From positions 4,203,255-4,267,254 of the forward strand of contig CM032808.1 in NCBI GenBank assembly GCA_019155185.1: DNA of 64,000 bases, in the 5' to 3' direction. The notes under the pieces are model-generated. The model saw nothing but the letters and a program-made list of their open reading frames with translations, made no database searches and had not been told where the DNA came from. Origin of the DNA: Beaufortia kweichowensis. Lineage: Eukaryota > Chordata > Actinopteri > Cypriniformes > Gastromyzontidae. Each line of letters starts with the position of its first letter. The first letter of the stretch is position 1. Positions 27,101 through 32,815 of this stretch are shown here, in pieces. The translations under genes and the position numbers were made by a program.

Positions 27101-30100
27101 ACCCCAATAGTCAAGCCAAGATTAACGCAAATTTACCCCAAATAGTCACGTTTGTTTGTGCTTCATTTCACTAAGTGCTCCGAACTCACCCAAAATAAGC
27201 TTAGTCATTTGTGCTCCTTTTGTGCTGGTTTGTGCAGTAAAAACTTTTGATTGTGCTGCTTAAATTATGGCAGCGGCTATTTGCAGTGCAAATTATTAAG
27301 CAGTAATTGGACACATAGCCTAGTATTTTAAGTCTTTAAAAAAAGGCATAATTTCTGTGTGTATAAAATATTTAGCCAAAAACATATAAACTCTTCTAAT
27401 AATATGTAAAACCCAAAATAACCTACTCCCGGTACACAAAGTGTACTTCCGGTTGTAATGTATAAATTACATAAAATCATAATATTGTATCCGCTATGTC
27501 CATTAGTGTCACGTTCCTGCCTGTGTTTCCCCAGTTCCTGTCCTGTCTCTGCTGGACTTTAGCATGTTTACAATACATTTCCCATAATCCTCTGCTGTTC
27601 ATTATTATCCCCATTACCTTCACCTGTGTCTTGTTATCCCTGTGTTCTCCTGTGTATATATACCTCCTTGTTTTTCAATCCTATTTCGTCAGTAGCTGCA
27701 TGTTCCATGAGGTGTTTGAAAAAGGCACAGTGGATATTTAACCATTAAGTGAATGTTTAAGGGGATTTGGTGTGCCATTTAGATTTCCCTTTTTACTTTA
27801 ACATTTACATTACATTTACATTTAGGCATTTAGCTGACGCTTTTATCCAAAGCGACTTACAAATATTAGGAGACAATGAAGCGATACATAAAAAGCGGCA
27901 GCAATAGTACTAAGAAGTGCTTTCCTAAGTTTACAATGTTATGCAGTGCTAGATAAATACCTGTAGGGGAAGGAAAAGAAGGTTTTTTTTATGCTGTCAG
28001 GTGTTCGTGGAAAAGGTGTGTTTTTAGTAGTTTTTTAAAGGAGGCGAGGGATGTGGCAGACCGGATTGCGTTAGGGAGATTATTCCACAAGCCGGGAACA
28101 GAGAAGGAGAAAGAGCGAGAGAGAGATTTAGTGCCCTTCTGTGATGGTACCACCAGTCGACGTTCATTCGTTGAGCGTAGGGTTCTGTATGGGTTGTAGG
28201 TATGTAGAAGAGAGGTAAATTATGAGGGTGCAGAGTTTGTGTTGGTTTTAAATGTCAGCATTAATGATTTAAATTTAATGCGGGCCGCCACCGGTAGTCA
28301 ATGGAGAGAGATGAAGAGTGGCGTGACATATGTTCTTTTGGGTTCCTGGAAGACAAGTCTTGCTGCAGCGTTCTGTATCATCTGCAGTGGTTTGATTGTT
28401 CGTGCAGGAAGACCAGCCAGAAGAGCATTGCAATAGTCCAGTCTGGAGATTACCATGGCTTGGACAAGCAGTTGGGTAGCGTGCTCTGTGAGGTATGGCC
28501 TGATCTTCCTGATGTTGTAAAGTGCATATCTACAAGACCGTGCTATCCTTGAGATGTGTTCAGTAAAGGACAGCTGGTCATTGAAGATTACACCAAGGTT
28601 TCTAACTGATTTAGATGGTGTAATGGTTGTGTTGCCAATTTGAATTGTGAGGTTGTGTTGCGTTGCCGGTGAGGCCGGAAGTACCAGGAGCTCAGTTATG
28701 GCAAGGTTTAGCTGAAGGTGGTGTTTAGTCATCCAAGATGAGATGTCATTCAGGCAGGCTGCAATGCGTGATGCTATTGTGGGGTCATCTGGCTGGAAGG
28801 AGAAGAAAATCTGGGTGTCATCAGCATAGCAGTGGTAATCAAAGCCATGTGATTGAATGATAGGACCCAGGGATATTGTGTAGATGGAAAAGAGGAGTGG
28901 TGCAAGAACAGATCCCTGAGGAATGCCAGTGGCCATGGGATGGGCTTTAGACAGCTCCCCATTCCATGACACCCTGAAGGACCTGTCTGAGAGGTAGGAT
29001 TTAAACCACCGGAGTGGGGTACCTGTGATCCCTAGCGATGAGAGGGATGTCAGTAGGATCTGGTGGTTGATCAAAGGTGTCAAAGGCGGCGGAAAGATCC
29101 AGCAGAATAAGAACAGATGATTTAGACTCTTTTGCCAGTCGCAGTGTCTCAGTGACTGACAGAAGTGCAGTCTCTGTGGAGTGGTTGCTCTTGAAACCGG
29201 ACTCTCGTTTGTCCAGTAGTTCGTTCTGGGAGAGGTAGGATGAAATCTGATTAAAAACAGCTCGCTCCAGTGTCTTAGAGATGAATGGGAGGAGAGAGAC
29301 AGGTCTGTAGCTATCGGTGAGGGAAGGGTTGAGAGTGGGTTTTTTAAGCAGCGGGGTGACCCGGGCCTGCTTAAAGGTGGTGGGGAAGGTGCCAGAGAGG
29401 AGTGAGGAGTTAATAATGTGTGTGAGTGATGGAGTGACTGCGCTGGAGATGGATTGGAGCAGATGGGAGGGGATTGGGTCGAGTGGGCAGGTGGTGGGGT
29501 TGCAGGAGAGAAGTTTGGTAACTTCAGCATCGTTTAAAGTGGAAAAAGAGGAAAAAGTGGAGCTGGGTGAAGCCTGTATGTGTGCTGGGGTTTCAGGAGT
29601 TGGAACTGGCTGCTGATCAGGGATGTTTTGTTTATGAAAAAGTTAGCAAAATCATCAGCTGATACTGACAAGGCAGGTGGGGGGGTAGGTGGAGAGAGGA
29701 GGGCGCTAAAGGTTTTGAAAAGTTTTTTAGAATCTGATGTGTGACTGATCTTTGTGATGTAATAAGATATCTTTGCTGTGTGGACAGCAGCGGAGAAGGA
29801 TGAAAGTAGTGACTGGTACTCAAAGAGGTCGGGTGGGTGTTTCGTCTTGCGCCATTTCCTTTCAGCAGCCCTGAGTTTGGTCCGATGATCCCTAAGGACG
29901 TCCGAAAGCCAAGGGCAGGGAGGGGAGGCACGAGCTGGTCTGGAGGATAGAGGGCAGAGGTTATCTAGGCAGGATGTTAGTGTTGAACATAGGGTGTCCG
30001 TGGCTGTATTGGTATCCAGGGATGAGAAGTTGGAAGGGAGAGAGGATGATACCTCAGCAGAAAGTGTGCTGGGGGAAAGAGAGCGGAGGTTGCGCCTGAA

Positions 30101-32196
30101 TGAAACAGATGTGGGTGTGGCTATGTTGTTAGAGCTGAGATGTATGTTGCAAGTTATGAAGAAGTGATCGGAGATATGTAGGGGTAGGACAGTAGGATGA
30201 AGTTTAAATGTTTAAACAGTTTGCAAAAACGAACCCAAAAACGGAGCACAACAACTGAGCCTATTTTGAGCGAGTTGGAAGCAAGTACTTCATTGCTTAT
30301 AATTTAATTTTTTTATATTTTAAAAACCAAAGGAAGGAAACTATTACCAGCACAAACAAACGTGACTATTTGATGTGAATATGCAGCATGTGGGGGGCTG
30401 AGTGACCTTAGAATGACCAATAAATATTAGTTAAATATTTTAAAAAGTAAAGCTGCACAAATGACATTAGTGCACAAATGACATTTGTACGTTAGTGATG
30501 TAGATGGACATTTGGTTCCTGACCATGTCCTGCATTGAAGGTCTTGTGTCTTTGCATCACACTAATGACCAATGCTTTCCCTACAGACTGTGTAGTGGCG
30601 AGTCATAATCCTTCCTGGCATGTAAATTGCCTGAAGATGATGGCAGTGTTTTAGGTGTTAATACATTTCCTCCCAGACCTCATGGGCCGCTATGTCACCA
30701 AGGGCACGTCTGTACCAAGACGTGGTATCCTAGAAAAACCATCAGATGGGTGACTCCCGGTGACCAAGCATCTGCATACGCTAAGCAGGTGGATAGTATG
30801 GTATATTTTTATTGCACATGGTATATGCACATGGTTATATGGTATATTTTATTGCACAAATAGAATAATAGGATATTAGATGAGCATTGTAGCACTAGAG
30901 CACATATATGGCATGAAAAGAGCACACACACACACACACACACAGAGGTACTAGGAACACATATGGCATGAAAAGAGCACACACACACACACAGAGGTAC
31001 CGAACAACACCACTGGGTACGTAGGTACCAGGCACGAACACAGAAGACATGTGTGGTACGTGCTGCACTTACTGCACATACTGCATGTACTGCACATACT
31101 GCACATACTGCATGTTCTGCACATAATGTTAATATGATGATATATGTATATGGTGTAACACAGAAACACCAATCCAGGGTTGCCTTGCCACCATTATGCC
31201 AAAAGAACAGAGAAATAAGAAACCATGGGGGCAGGCTTAAAAAGAATAGTCCAATAAGAAAAGATAATAGTAGCAGACCAAGAAAAGGGATGGCTAAAGA
31301 GAAAGGGTAAATCATTTGTCAAGAAGAAATGGAATAAAGTAAGGAGTAAGAGACTGTAAAATCAGATGCTCTTGGATGTTCTTTGGATGACCATTGGCAT
31401 GTCAACTTTGTTGGCCCGAGGAATAAAGTTTGACTTTTGGCACCAGGAACTTTCTTCTCTGAGAGTTTTTTTGGAATAGTGTGGGATTATTGGGCAGTTG
31501 TAGCCTAGTGGTTAGAAAGTTGGACTTGCAACCAGTGAGTTGCTGGTTCGATTCCCACTACCAGCAGGAAACAACTGAGGTGCCCTTGAGCAAGACACCG
31601 CACCCCTAATCGCTCCCAGTGTGCCACTGGATAAAAGCGTCTGCTAAATGTAAAATGTAAATGTAAATGTGATTATTTTCCACAACAATAGTTGGTGGAG
31701 AGGCTATTTCTCTTGCTTACTGTATAATGCCCTGGGACAGGCTTCACCTTTAGATGTCAGGGCACATTCAACTACAAGTATAATGGCATCTACGGCTGTT
31801 CCTTCACCTCACTGGACTGATTTCACACATGTGCTGCAGATGCAATCACGAATACCTAAATGGTAACATCTGATTTTACATCATAAAAGTGAAAATAAAA
31901 TCAGTCGACAAAAATGAAACAGCTGTGTTATAAAACCTAGGGACTATAATCGTTAAATATGTTAATTACTTACTGTTGCACATGTCTTTTGAACAAATAT
32001 GAGCTCTTTTAACCTTTCTGTTTCAGGTCAGGATGTGTTTAGCTGTGGCATTATAGGTGCAATGCACGGTGGTCTGCTTTGTGCCTCCGCAGTGCTAAAT
32101 CAAATAGTATACATTGACCTCTTTCTGGTCAAGAAAACACTAAAGAGGAAGAAGGCTAAGAAGATGGCTAGACTGGCCAATCTGAAGGTGCAGTGA
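1532..32196 (+). CDS. retsat: Retinol saturase (all-trans-retinol 13,14-reductase), 3' eight exons; 5' end outside window
   Basis: RetSat is an ER-associated FAD/NAD(P)-dependent oxidoreductase that saturates the 13-14 double bond of all-trans-retinol. Eight + strand exons with AG acceptors and GT donors splice in frame to 418 codons and a stop at 32194-32196: 1532-1727, 1834-2031, 10448-10567, 11794-11929, 12169-12278, 12476-12642, 13218-13377, 32027-32196. Family hallmarks include YYPKGGASEIPFH in exon 2, FPSAKDPTSQ in exon 5, YEWFEEW in exon 6 and the C-terminal exon motif GQDVFSCGIIGAMHGGLLC. The mammalian protein is about 610 residues, so roughly the first third, including the N-terminal dinucleotide-binding fold, lies upstream of the window. 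No frameshift or stop interrupts the exons, so the locus looks functional. Fish carry more than one RetSat-type gene, so this may be the retsat-like paralogue. The exon model is read from the sequence; function is from family knowledge. Confidence 0.9.
1834..2031 (+). CDS. retsat: retsat exon
   Basis: Acceptor TTTCAG ends at 1833 and donor GTGAGT begins at 2032. The 198-nt exon is phase 1 to phase 1. It carries HHYKRGAYYPKGGASEIPFH, the most conserved RetSat-family block in the window. The following intron is 8416 bp and contains several transposons. Confidence 0.93.
2032..2905. other. Intron sequence with an unclassified repeat-like stretch at about 2260-2650
   Basis: The stretch from about 2270 (ACTTCAAGCAAGCGC) to 2600 contains phrases typical of decayed fish DNA-transposon copies read on the minus strand (GGCCAGTCCAAAACACA, a doubled GGCCATTCTTTTGGCC). 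No transposase motif could be confirmed. The remainder is plain intron. Confidence 0.3.
2910..5490 (+). mobile_element. TTAA-type MITE (piggyBac-like), split by an L2 LINE, right end truncated
   Basis: TTAA at 2906-2909 is followed by AGGGGTCATGTGATTG and a body almost the same as the intact element at 10730-11307 (AAAGAACATTATTT, CATACCGGAGAT, TGCCCTGCCTTTCT). The body breaks at 3086 for the L2 copy and resumes at 5427 (GCATGGTGTGCTCTGATTGG) to about 5490, where it runs into a DIRS scrap and loses its right terminus. Confidence 0.75.
3087..5419 (+). mobile_element. L2-clade LINE, 5' truncated, with frameshifts
   Basis: An autonomous-family non-LTR retrotransposon copy. The reverse transcriptase shows LDLSAAFDTVNH, GVPQGSVLAPLLFSIY, YADDTQIFF and KTELLVL, across ORFs at 2968-4155, 4068-4943 and 4772-5215. 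Frameshifts fall near 3950 and 4870. The endonuclease domain is absent, as expected from 5' truncation. The 3' tail GATAAAAGCGTCAGCTAAAT plus an ATGTAA-type repeat is the classic L2 tail. A target duplication TGTTCTA (3080-3086 and 5420-5426) inside the host MITE fixes both ends. Confidence 0.9.
5491..5640 (-). mobile_element. DIRS element fragment (end of RNase H, start of recombinase region)
   Basis: The minus-strand translation ARVCFSDLTSLLDDTPYELL then VRKDLLSQAQG matches the main DIRS copy (ARVWFSDLIALLNGTPLRLP, VRKDLLSQEQG at 56370-56470). Together with the gag scrap at 7130-7530, also minus, it appears to be one decayed DIRS element. Confidence 0.75.
5641..7129. other. Non-coding stretch with LTR-like and repeated sequence
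   Basis: No convincing coding sequence. 6480-6560 has AATAAA and a T-rich R/U5-like tail, suggesting a decayed LTR. 6705-6900 has four spaced TGGTGCCC-like phrases. 6015-6025 and 6054-6066 repeat TCTGCGTGTTCCAGATC. This filler separates the two DIRS scraps. Confidence 0.35.
7130..7530 (-). mobile_element. DIRS gag-like fragment
   Basis: The minus strand encodes RRATDVSLRAIKDSAKAV, DDPLSPKGLFSDPVNTVIER and later KMDLRAIISAK. The main DIRS copy has HRATDVSLRTIREPAKAVGR at 54520-54590 and a similar LRAVIQAKK downstream. It is broken by stops and is a relic. Confidence 0.75.
7531..8184. other. Intron, no recognisable feature
   Basis: AT-rich intron. The short ORFs present have no motif. Nothing supported here. 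Confidence 0.4.
8566..8605. repeat. Perfect 18-bp palindrome with 4-nt loop
   Basis: The arm ATTTTTCTGATGTTGTGA (8566-8583), a TTTT loop and the exact reverse complement (8588-8605). The right arm is normal L2 sequence; the left arm is extra relative to the other L2 copies. Confidence 0.9.
8794..9350 (+). mobile_element. Solo LTR, 557 bp
   Basis: Starts TGTCACAATC and ends CCCTGACA, flanked by the 5-bp target duplication ATCAC (8789-8793 and 9351-9355) inside an L2 copy whose pre-insertion sequence is known from other copies. AATAAA near 9300 fits the R region in + orientation. No internal retroviral domain remains, so it is a recombination product of a full LTR retrotransposon. Confidence 0.85.
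9522..9969. other. Intron, unclassified
   Basis: Contains a 78-codon ORF (9723-9959) without recognisable motif. No repeat family identified. Confidence 0.3.
9970..10180 (+). pseudogene. Decayed duplicate of a retsat exon and its donor side
   Basis: About 200 bp resembles 12575-12785, which is the 3' half of the YEWFEEW-type exon plus the first part of the following intron. Shared strings include GAGCCTGTAAACACTT or near matches, then AGGTACTGAACTTTGTTTT across the donor, GCTCAGA and GAGTAATG. The copy has an in-frame TGA where the true exon reads TGG and has lost the clean reading frame, so it cannot be spliced in as coding. It lies in the intron before exon 10448-10567, upstream of its parent. 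It is probably a relic of a local tandem duplication of the gene. Confidence 0.75.
10448..10567 (+). CDS. retsat: retsat exon
   Basis: Acceptor TTGACAG ends at 10447 and donor GTAAAC begins at 10568. The 120-nt exon is phase 1 to phase 1 and encodes GVTVRKGGEDVEVRAPVV followed by ISNCGIHNTFQKLLP, aligned to the VSxxG-INTY/LLP block of RetSat. Confidence 0.92.
10730..11307 (+). mobile_element. Intact TTAA-flanked MITE (piggyBac-like), about 578 bp
   Basis: Flanked by TTAA at 10726-10729 and 11308-11311. The termini are inverted: AGGGGTCATATGATG at the left and CATCATATGACCTCT at the right. There is no coding capacity. TTAA target choice is the piggyBac-superfamily signature; the superfamily call is inferred from that and the termini. 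Same family as 2910-5490. Confidence 0.8.
11308..11793. other. Intron with short TA microsatellite
   Basis: Plain AT-rich intron. A run of TA dinucleotides lies at about 11753-11771, just before the polypyrimidine tract of the next retsat exon. Confidence 0.5.
11794..11929 (+). CDS. retsat: retsat exon
   Basis: Acceptor ACTTTTCAG ends at 11793, after a short TA-rich microsatellite. The donor GTTAGT begins at 11930 and is weaker than consensus. The exon is 136 nt, phase 1 to phase 2, and encodes KPGKASFLLFSGF through SNDMDA, matching the SSVF.CLRG and TDMD region of the mammalian protein. Confidence 0.88.
12169..12278 (+). CDS. retsat: retsat exon
   Basis: Acceptor TCTATAG ends at 12168 and donor GTACTC begins at 12279. 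The exon is 110 nt, phase 2 to phase 1, encoding MEEFFSMGKDEAPENIP and MTFPSAKDPTSQIRHT. The FPSAKDPT motif is identical to the family consensus. Confidence 0.92.
12476..12642 (+). CDS. retsat: retsat exon
   Basis: Acceptor TTTTTTCAG ends at 12475 and donor GTACTG begins at 12643. The exon is 167 nt, phase 1 to phase 0. It encodes the YEWFEEW block and FDWACKHFPKLRKK. Its 3' half and the start of the next intron are duplicated as a decayed copy at 9970-10180. Confidence 0.92.
12643..13217. other. Intron, nothing recognised
   Basis: AT-rich intron with a short CTGT repeat near 13182-13197 ahead of the exon acceptor. No other feature seen. Confidence 0.5.
13218..13377 (+). CDS. retsat: retsat exon
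   Basis: Acceptor TTACTTAG ends at 13217 and donor GTATGG begins at 13378. The 160-nt exon is phase 0 to phase 1. It encodes TPLTSVHYLGSTRGAIYSSD and PVKNLYISG, aligned to the conserved RGAxYGADH and PNLYLTG motifs. The intron that follows is 18.6 kb. Confidence 0.92.
13620..14120 (-). mobile_element. Probable DIRS terminal and gag-region fragment
   Basis: On the minus strand 13630-13690 contains TGATTTCACACATGTACTTC, close to the terminal region of the main DIRS copy (CTTACACACGTGCTTCAGAC near 58297) and to 31810-31850. The ORF at 14116-13736 has GTGHSLQAEEGAWWASDEIE, without stops for 126 codons. The stretch around 13912-13950 shares GATCGCAAATGGAC with 53775-53788 of the main element. Family assignment is by these local matches only. 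Confidence 0.45.
14318..14796. mobile_element. Candidate TTAA-type MITE
   Basis: TTAA at 14314-14317 then AGGTGACCTATTATG, and CACAGCCTCT then TTAA at 14797-14800. The opening (GACCTATTATGACCATTTTT, TTTCAGCTCAAAATAC) belongs to a very common fish interspersed repeat. The terminal inverted repeats are weak, so the boundaries are tentative. A tRNA-like string on the minus strand (14675-14740) may be a nested SINE scrap. Confidence 0.4.
14801..15239. other. Repeat scraps: L2 tail and MITE start
   Basis: 14968-15010 is a minus-strand L2 tail scrap (TCCAAAGCGACTTACAAATA). 15067-15100 begins TTAAAGTGGTCATATTATGC, a relative of the TTAA MITEs. No coding seen. Confidence 0.45.
15240..17990 (-). mobile_element. 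L2-like LINE, 5' truncated and frameshifted, split by a solo LTR
   Basis: Minus-strand ORFs 17734-17297, 17230-16949 and 16927-16286 carry, in order, PVPTKLLKE, LIKKPNLDQGDLTNFRPIS, ETSLLILLDLSAAFDTIDH, the region CINDIRKWMANNFLQLNPNK and TEVLVIEP, and the C-terminal HLRNISKMRHILS and NSLLGG. The catalytic YADD-type stretch lies between ORFs and is damaged. The 3' end at 15240 has the fish-typical TTTGTATAGCGCTTTCTCAC and AAAGCAGCTTTACATG. A solo LTR sits in the 3' UTR (15663-16062). Confidence 0.8.
15663..16062. mobile_element. Solo LTR, 400 bp
   Basis: Starts TGTTACAACA and ends GTCGGTAACA, with the 5-bp target duplication GGGAT at 15658-15662 and 16063-16067. The inverted ends TGTTAC/GTAACA are those of an LTR. 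No internal domain. Probably minus oriented, like the similar LTRs at 23884 and 35302 (TGTTACGG start). Confidence 0.8.
19023..21870 (+). mobile_element. Rex1/Babar-like LINE, internally deleted, inserted in another LINE
   Basis: Opens TTCCAAGATGGCGGC, a LINE-type 5' UTR. ORF 19428-20129 is an endonuclease (FVFTETWLSERVLD, CVYINTEWC, IIGVYIPPSANAG, FIVAGDFNHANLK, YSDHISVML). ORFs 20059-20616 and 20621-21433 give the linker and reverse transcriptase (NPRKAAGPDNIPGRVLR, YRPVALTPVIMKCFERLV, FIDFSSAFNTIIP, GAPQGCVLSPLLFTL). The YADD-equivalent reads FANDTTVVGLIS. The copy then skips to the C-terminal end (RTAEKIIGVSLLSITDIY, LFTLLPSGKWYRS, NSFFPHAIRLLNSK), so part of the polymerase is deleted. 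Clade named by motif resemblance; boundaries within about 10 bp. Confidence 0.75.
23884..24375 (-). mobile_element. Solo LTR, 492 bp, with internal GA microsatellite
   Basis: Starts TGTTACGGAC and ends CTCCATGACA, with the 5-bp target duplication GGTAC at 23879-23883 and 24376-24380. The uninterrupted target is known from the second LINE copy near 38270 (CCCGGTACTGTCAACACTGC). A GA run at about 24034-24141 expands it. Orientation inferred from the minus-strand likeness to 35302-35590. Confidence 0.85.
24034..24141. repeat. GA/GGA microsatellite
   Basis: GGAGA units grading into an uninterrupted GA run inside the solo LTR. Confidence 0.95.
24746..25166 (-). mobile_element. L2-like LINE C-terminal fragment
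   Basis: The minus strand reads LDYSNALAGCSASSINKLL, then LVQNAAAKVLTRTR and HITPILSALHWLPI, the C-terminal part of an L2-like polymerase, with stops. It abuts a DIRS scrap at about 25167. Confidence 0.7.
25167..26470 (+). mobile_element. DIRS tyrosine-recombinase C-terminus and terminal region, split by a Tc1 element
   Basis: Codons before the Tc1 element (ALWSGSSIQDI) run on after it (CNAAGWSSPLTFVRFYNLDF, SSTPVAWVLLS), matching the main copy at 57395-57480. The Tyr of FYNLD is the probable recombinase nucleophile position. The terminal part 26370-26440 has GACGCAGCGTTGAGTTCCCT and GAACGAGACGATGCG, like 58088-58170 of the main copy. Confidence 0.8.
25204..26223 (-). mobile_element. Tc1/mariner-superfamily element, internally deleted, about 1.02 kb
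   Basis: Terminal inverted repeats CAGTTAGGTCCATATATATT and its complement at 26198-26223, flanked by TA (25202-25203, 26224-26225). Minus-strand ORF 25857-25498 keeps the transposase C-terminal half: QIDNDPKHTAKATQEFLKEK, WPSQSTDLNPIEHAFHLLKA. This covers the second catalytic Asp (DNDPKHT) and the Glu (NPIEH). The DNA-binding and first-Asp part is missing, so the copy is non-autonomous. Confidence 0.9.
26471..27039. other. Intron, unclassified
   Basis: No coding sequence or repeat family recognised up to the start of the inverted-repeat arm. Confidence 0.35.
27000..27290 (+). repeat. Left arm of a large imperfect inverted repeat
   Basis: GTCACTCAGCCCCCT, AATATTTATTGGTC and AATAGTCACGTTTGTTTGTG recur in reverse complement at 30230-30480. 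The arm is internally repetitive for TTTGTGCTGGTTTGTGC. It may be the terminal inverted repeat of a DNA transposon that took later insertions. Confidence 0.65.
27507..27700 (+). mobile_element. LTR fragment (U3 side)
   Basis: Begins TGTCACGTTCCTGCC and contains CCCATAATCC, CACCTGTGTCTTGTTATCCC and a TATATATA box near 27653, the same order as the other small LTRs read in their sense direction. The right end is lost. Confidence 0.5.
27795..30200 (-). mobile_element. L2 LINE copy 2, minus strand
   Basis: Same family as 3087-5419. The L2 tail is at 27795-27860 (GCATTTAGCTGACGCTTTTA on +). The longest ORF, 29530-28298 (410 codons), has GIPQGSVLAPLLFSIY, YADDTQIFFSFQPDD, LLVLPASPATQHN and NAAARLVFQEPK. 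Its N-terminal stretch is out of frame. The upstream ORF 29931-29632 and DHFFITCN near 30150 show that the copy reaches into the endonuclease end. Frameshifts make it inactive. Confidence 0.88.
30230..30480 (-). repeat. Right arm of the large imperfect inverted repeat
   Basis: Reverse complement of the 27000-27290 arm over about 250 bp with mismatches (GTGACTATTTG, GGGGGCTGAGTGACCTTAGA, GACCAATAAATATT). Confidence 0.65.
30481..31484. other. Intron with CA repeats and a CATACTGCA minisatellite
   Basis: 30900-31005 holds a direct duplication of a unit of about 60 bp (CATATGGCATGAAAAGAGCA plus a CA run plus GAGGTAC). 31055-31130 repeats TACTGCACA/TACTGCATG about eight times. 31410-31450 (GAATAAAGTTTGACTTTTGG) looks like an LTR R/U5 scrap, unconfirmed. 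Confidence 0.5.
31492..31670 (+). mobile_element. V-SINE (tRNA-derived SINE with L2-type tail)
   Basis: The tRNA-like head has an A box TAGCCTAGTGGTTAG and a B box GGTTCGATTCC. The V-domain-like core GAGGTGCCCTTGAGCAAG is followed by GGATAAAAGCGTCTGCTAAA and an ATGTAA-type tail shared with L2, the likely partner for mobilisation. The 7-bp target duplication GATTATT (31485-31491, 31671-31677) fixes the ends. It is not a functional tRNA gene. Confidence 0.9.
31671..32026. other. Intron with DIRS-like scrap
   Basis: 31790-31860 has TCACTGGACTGATTTCACAC, matching the DIRS-type terminal phrase also seen (minus) at 13630-13690. The rest is plain intron before the last retsat exon. Confidence 0.4.
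32027..32196 (+). CDS. retsat: retsat terminal exon with stop
   Basis: Acceptor CTGTTTCAG ends at 32026. The exon opens in phase 1, giving GQDVFSCGIIGAMHGGLLC, the conserved C-terminal FAD-contact region. It ends in a lysine-rich tail (KKTLKRKKAKKMARL) before TGA at 32194-32196. It lies 18.6 kb from the previous exon, but the phase and the split glycine codon match exactly. Confidence 0.93.
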
Positions 32197-32815
32197 TACA
32201 ACAGGTTGGAGGGAAAACTACTCACTGCATTTTAATGCAAATTTACTATTTAAACTCACTAATTAAGGGTTGATAAAAGATCAACCCTTAATTTTCTGTT
32301 TATGTCATTTAATTTTATGCCGTTAATTTAGACTACGGAGAAAACTGCCCTTTCCAACTGTATTACAGTGATTAAGAGATTAATAAGAGATGATTATACT
32401 GAGTAGGCCTAAGGCATTAAATGCTAGACAATTTATTTTGTCATTTATTAGTAAAGCTTTTTTAAATGTACATCTATTTGCAGATGTGCGTAATAATCTA
32501 TTGTCATTACTTCAACATTTGAAAAAATATATATACCTGTATATTCCTACCTGTAACATCCCATGTATGTTACTATCAGTAATCAAAGGAATCATGGGTA
32601 ACCCTAGACTTAATTTAAGTTGACATCTCTCCTGGGATTTCTTTATAGACTGGTTGGTATAATGTGTATAAGTAAAATTTGGATACAAATATACTGTATG
32701 AATACCCTCACTATGCGAGTGCTGTGTTCCATAGTAGTCTGAACATTGACTTTTTATGTGTATGATCAGTATTGCCATGTTTGCAGAATGTGAAATAAAT
32801 ACATGTAATAAAAAG
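32197..32815 (+). other. retsat 3' UTR with candidate poly(A) signal
   Basis: This is AT-rich sequence after the retsat stop without family-type coding. AATAAA occurs at about 32793-32798, so cleavage near 32810-32820 is plausible. Extent is inferred from the signal only. Confidence 0.5.

Noticed and set aside
31492..31565. tRNA-like sequence with A and B boxes
   Set aside because: It is the head of a V-SINE with core domain, L2-type tail and target duplication, not a tRNA gene.
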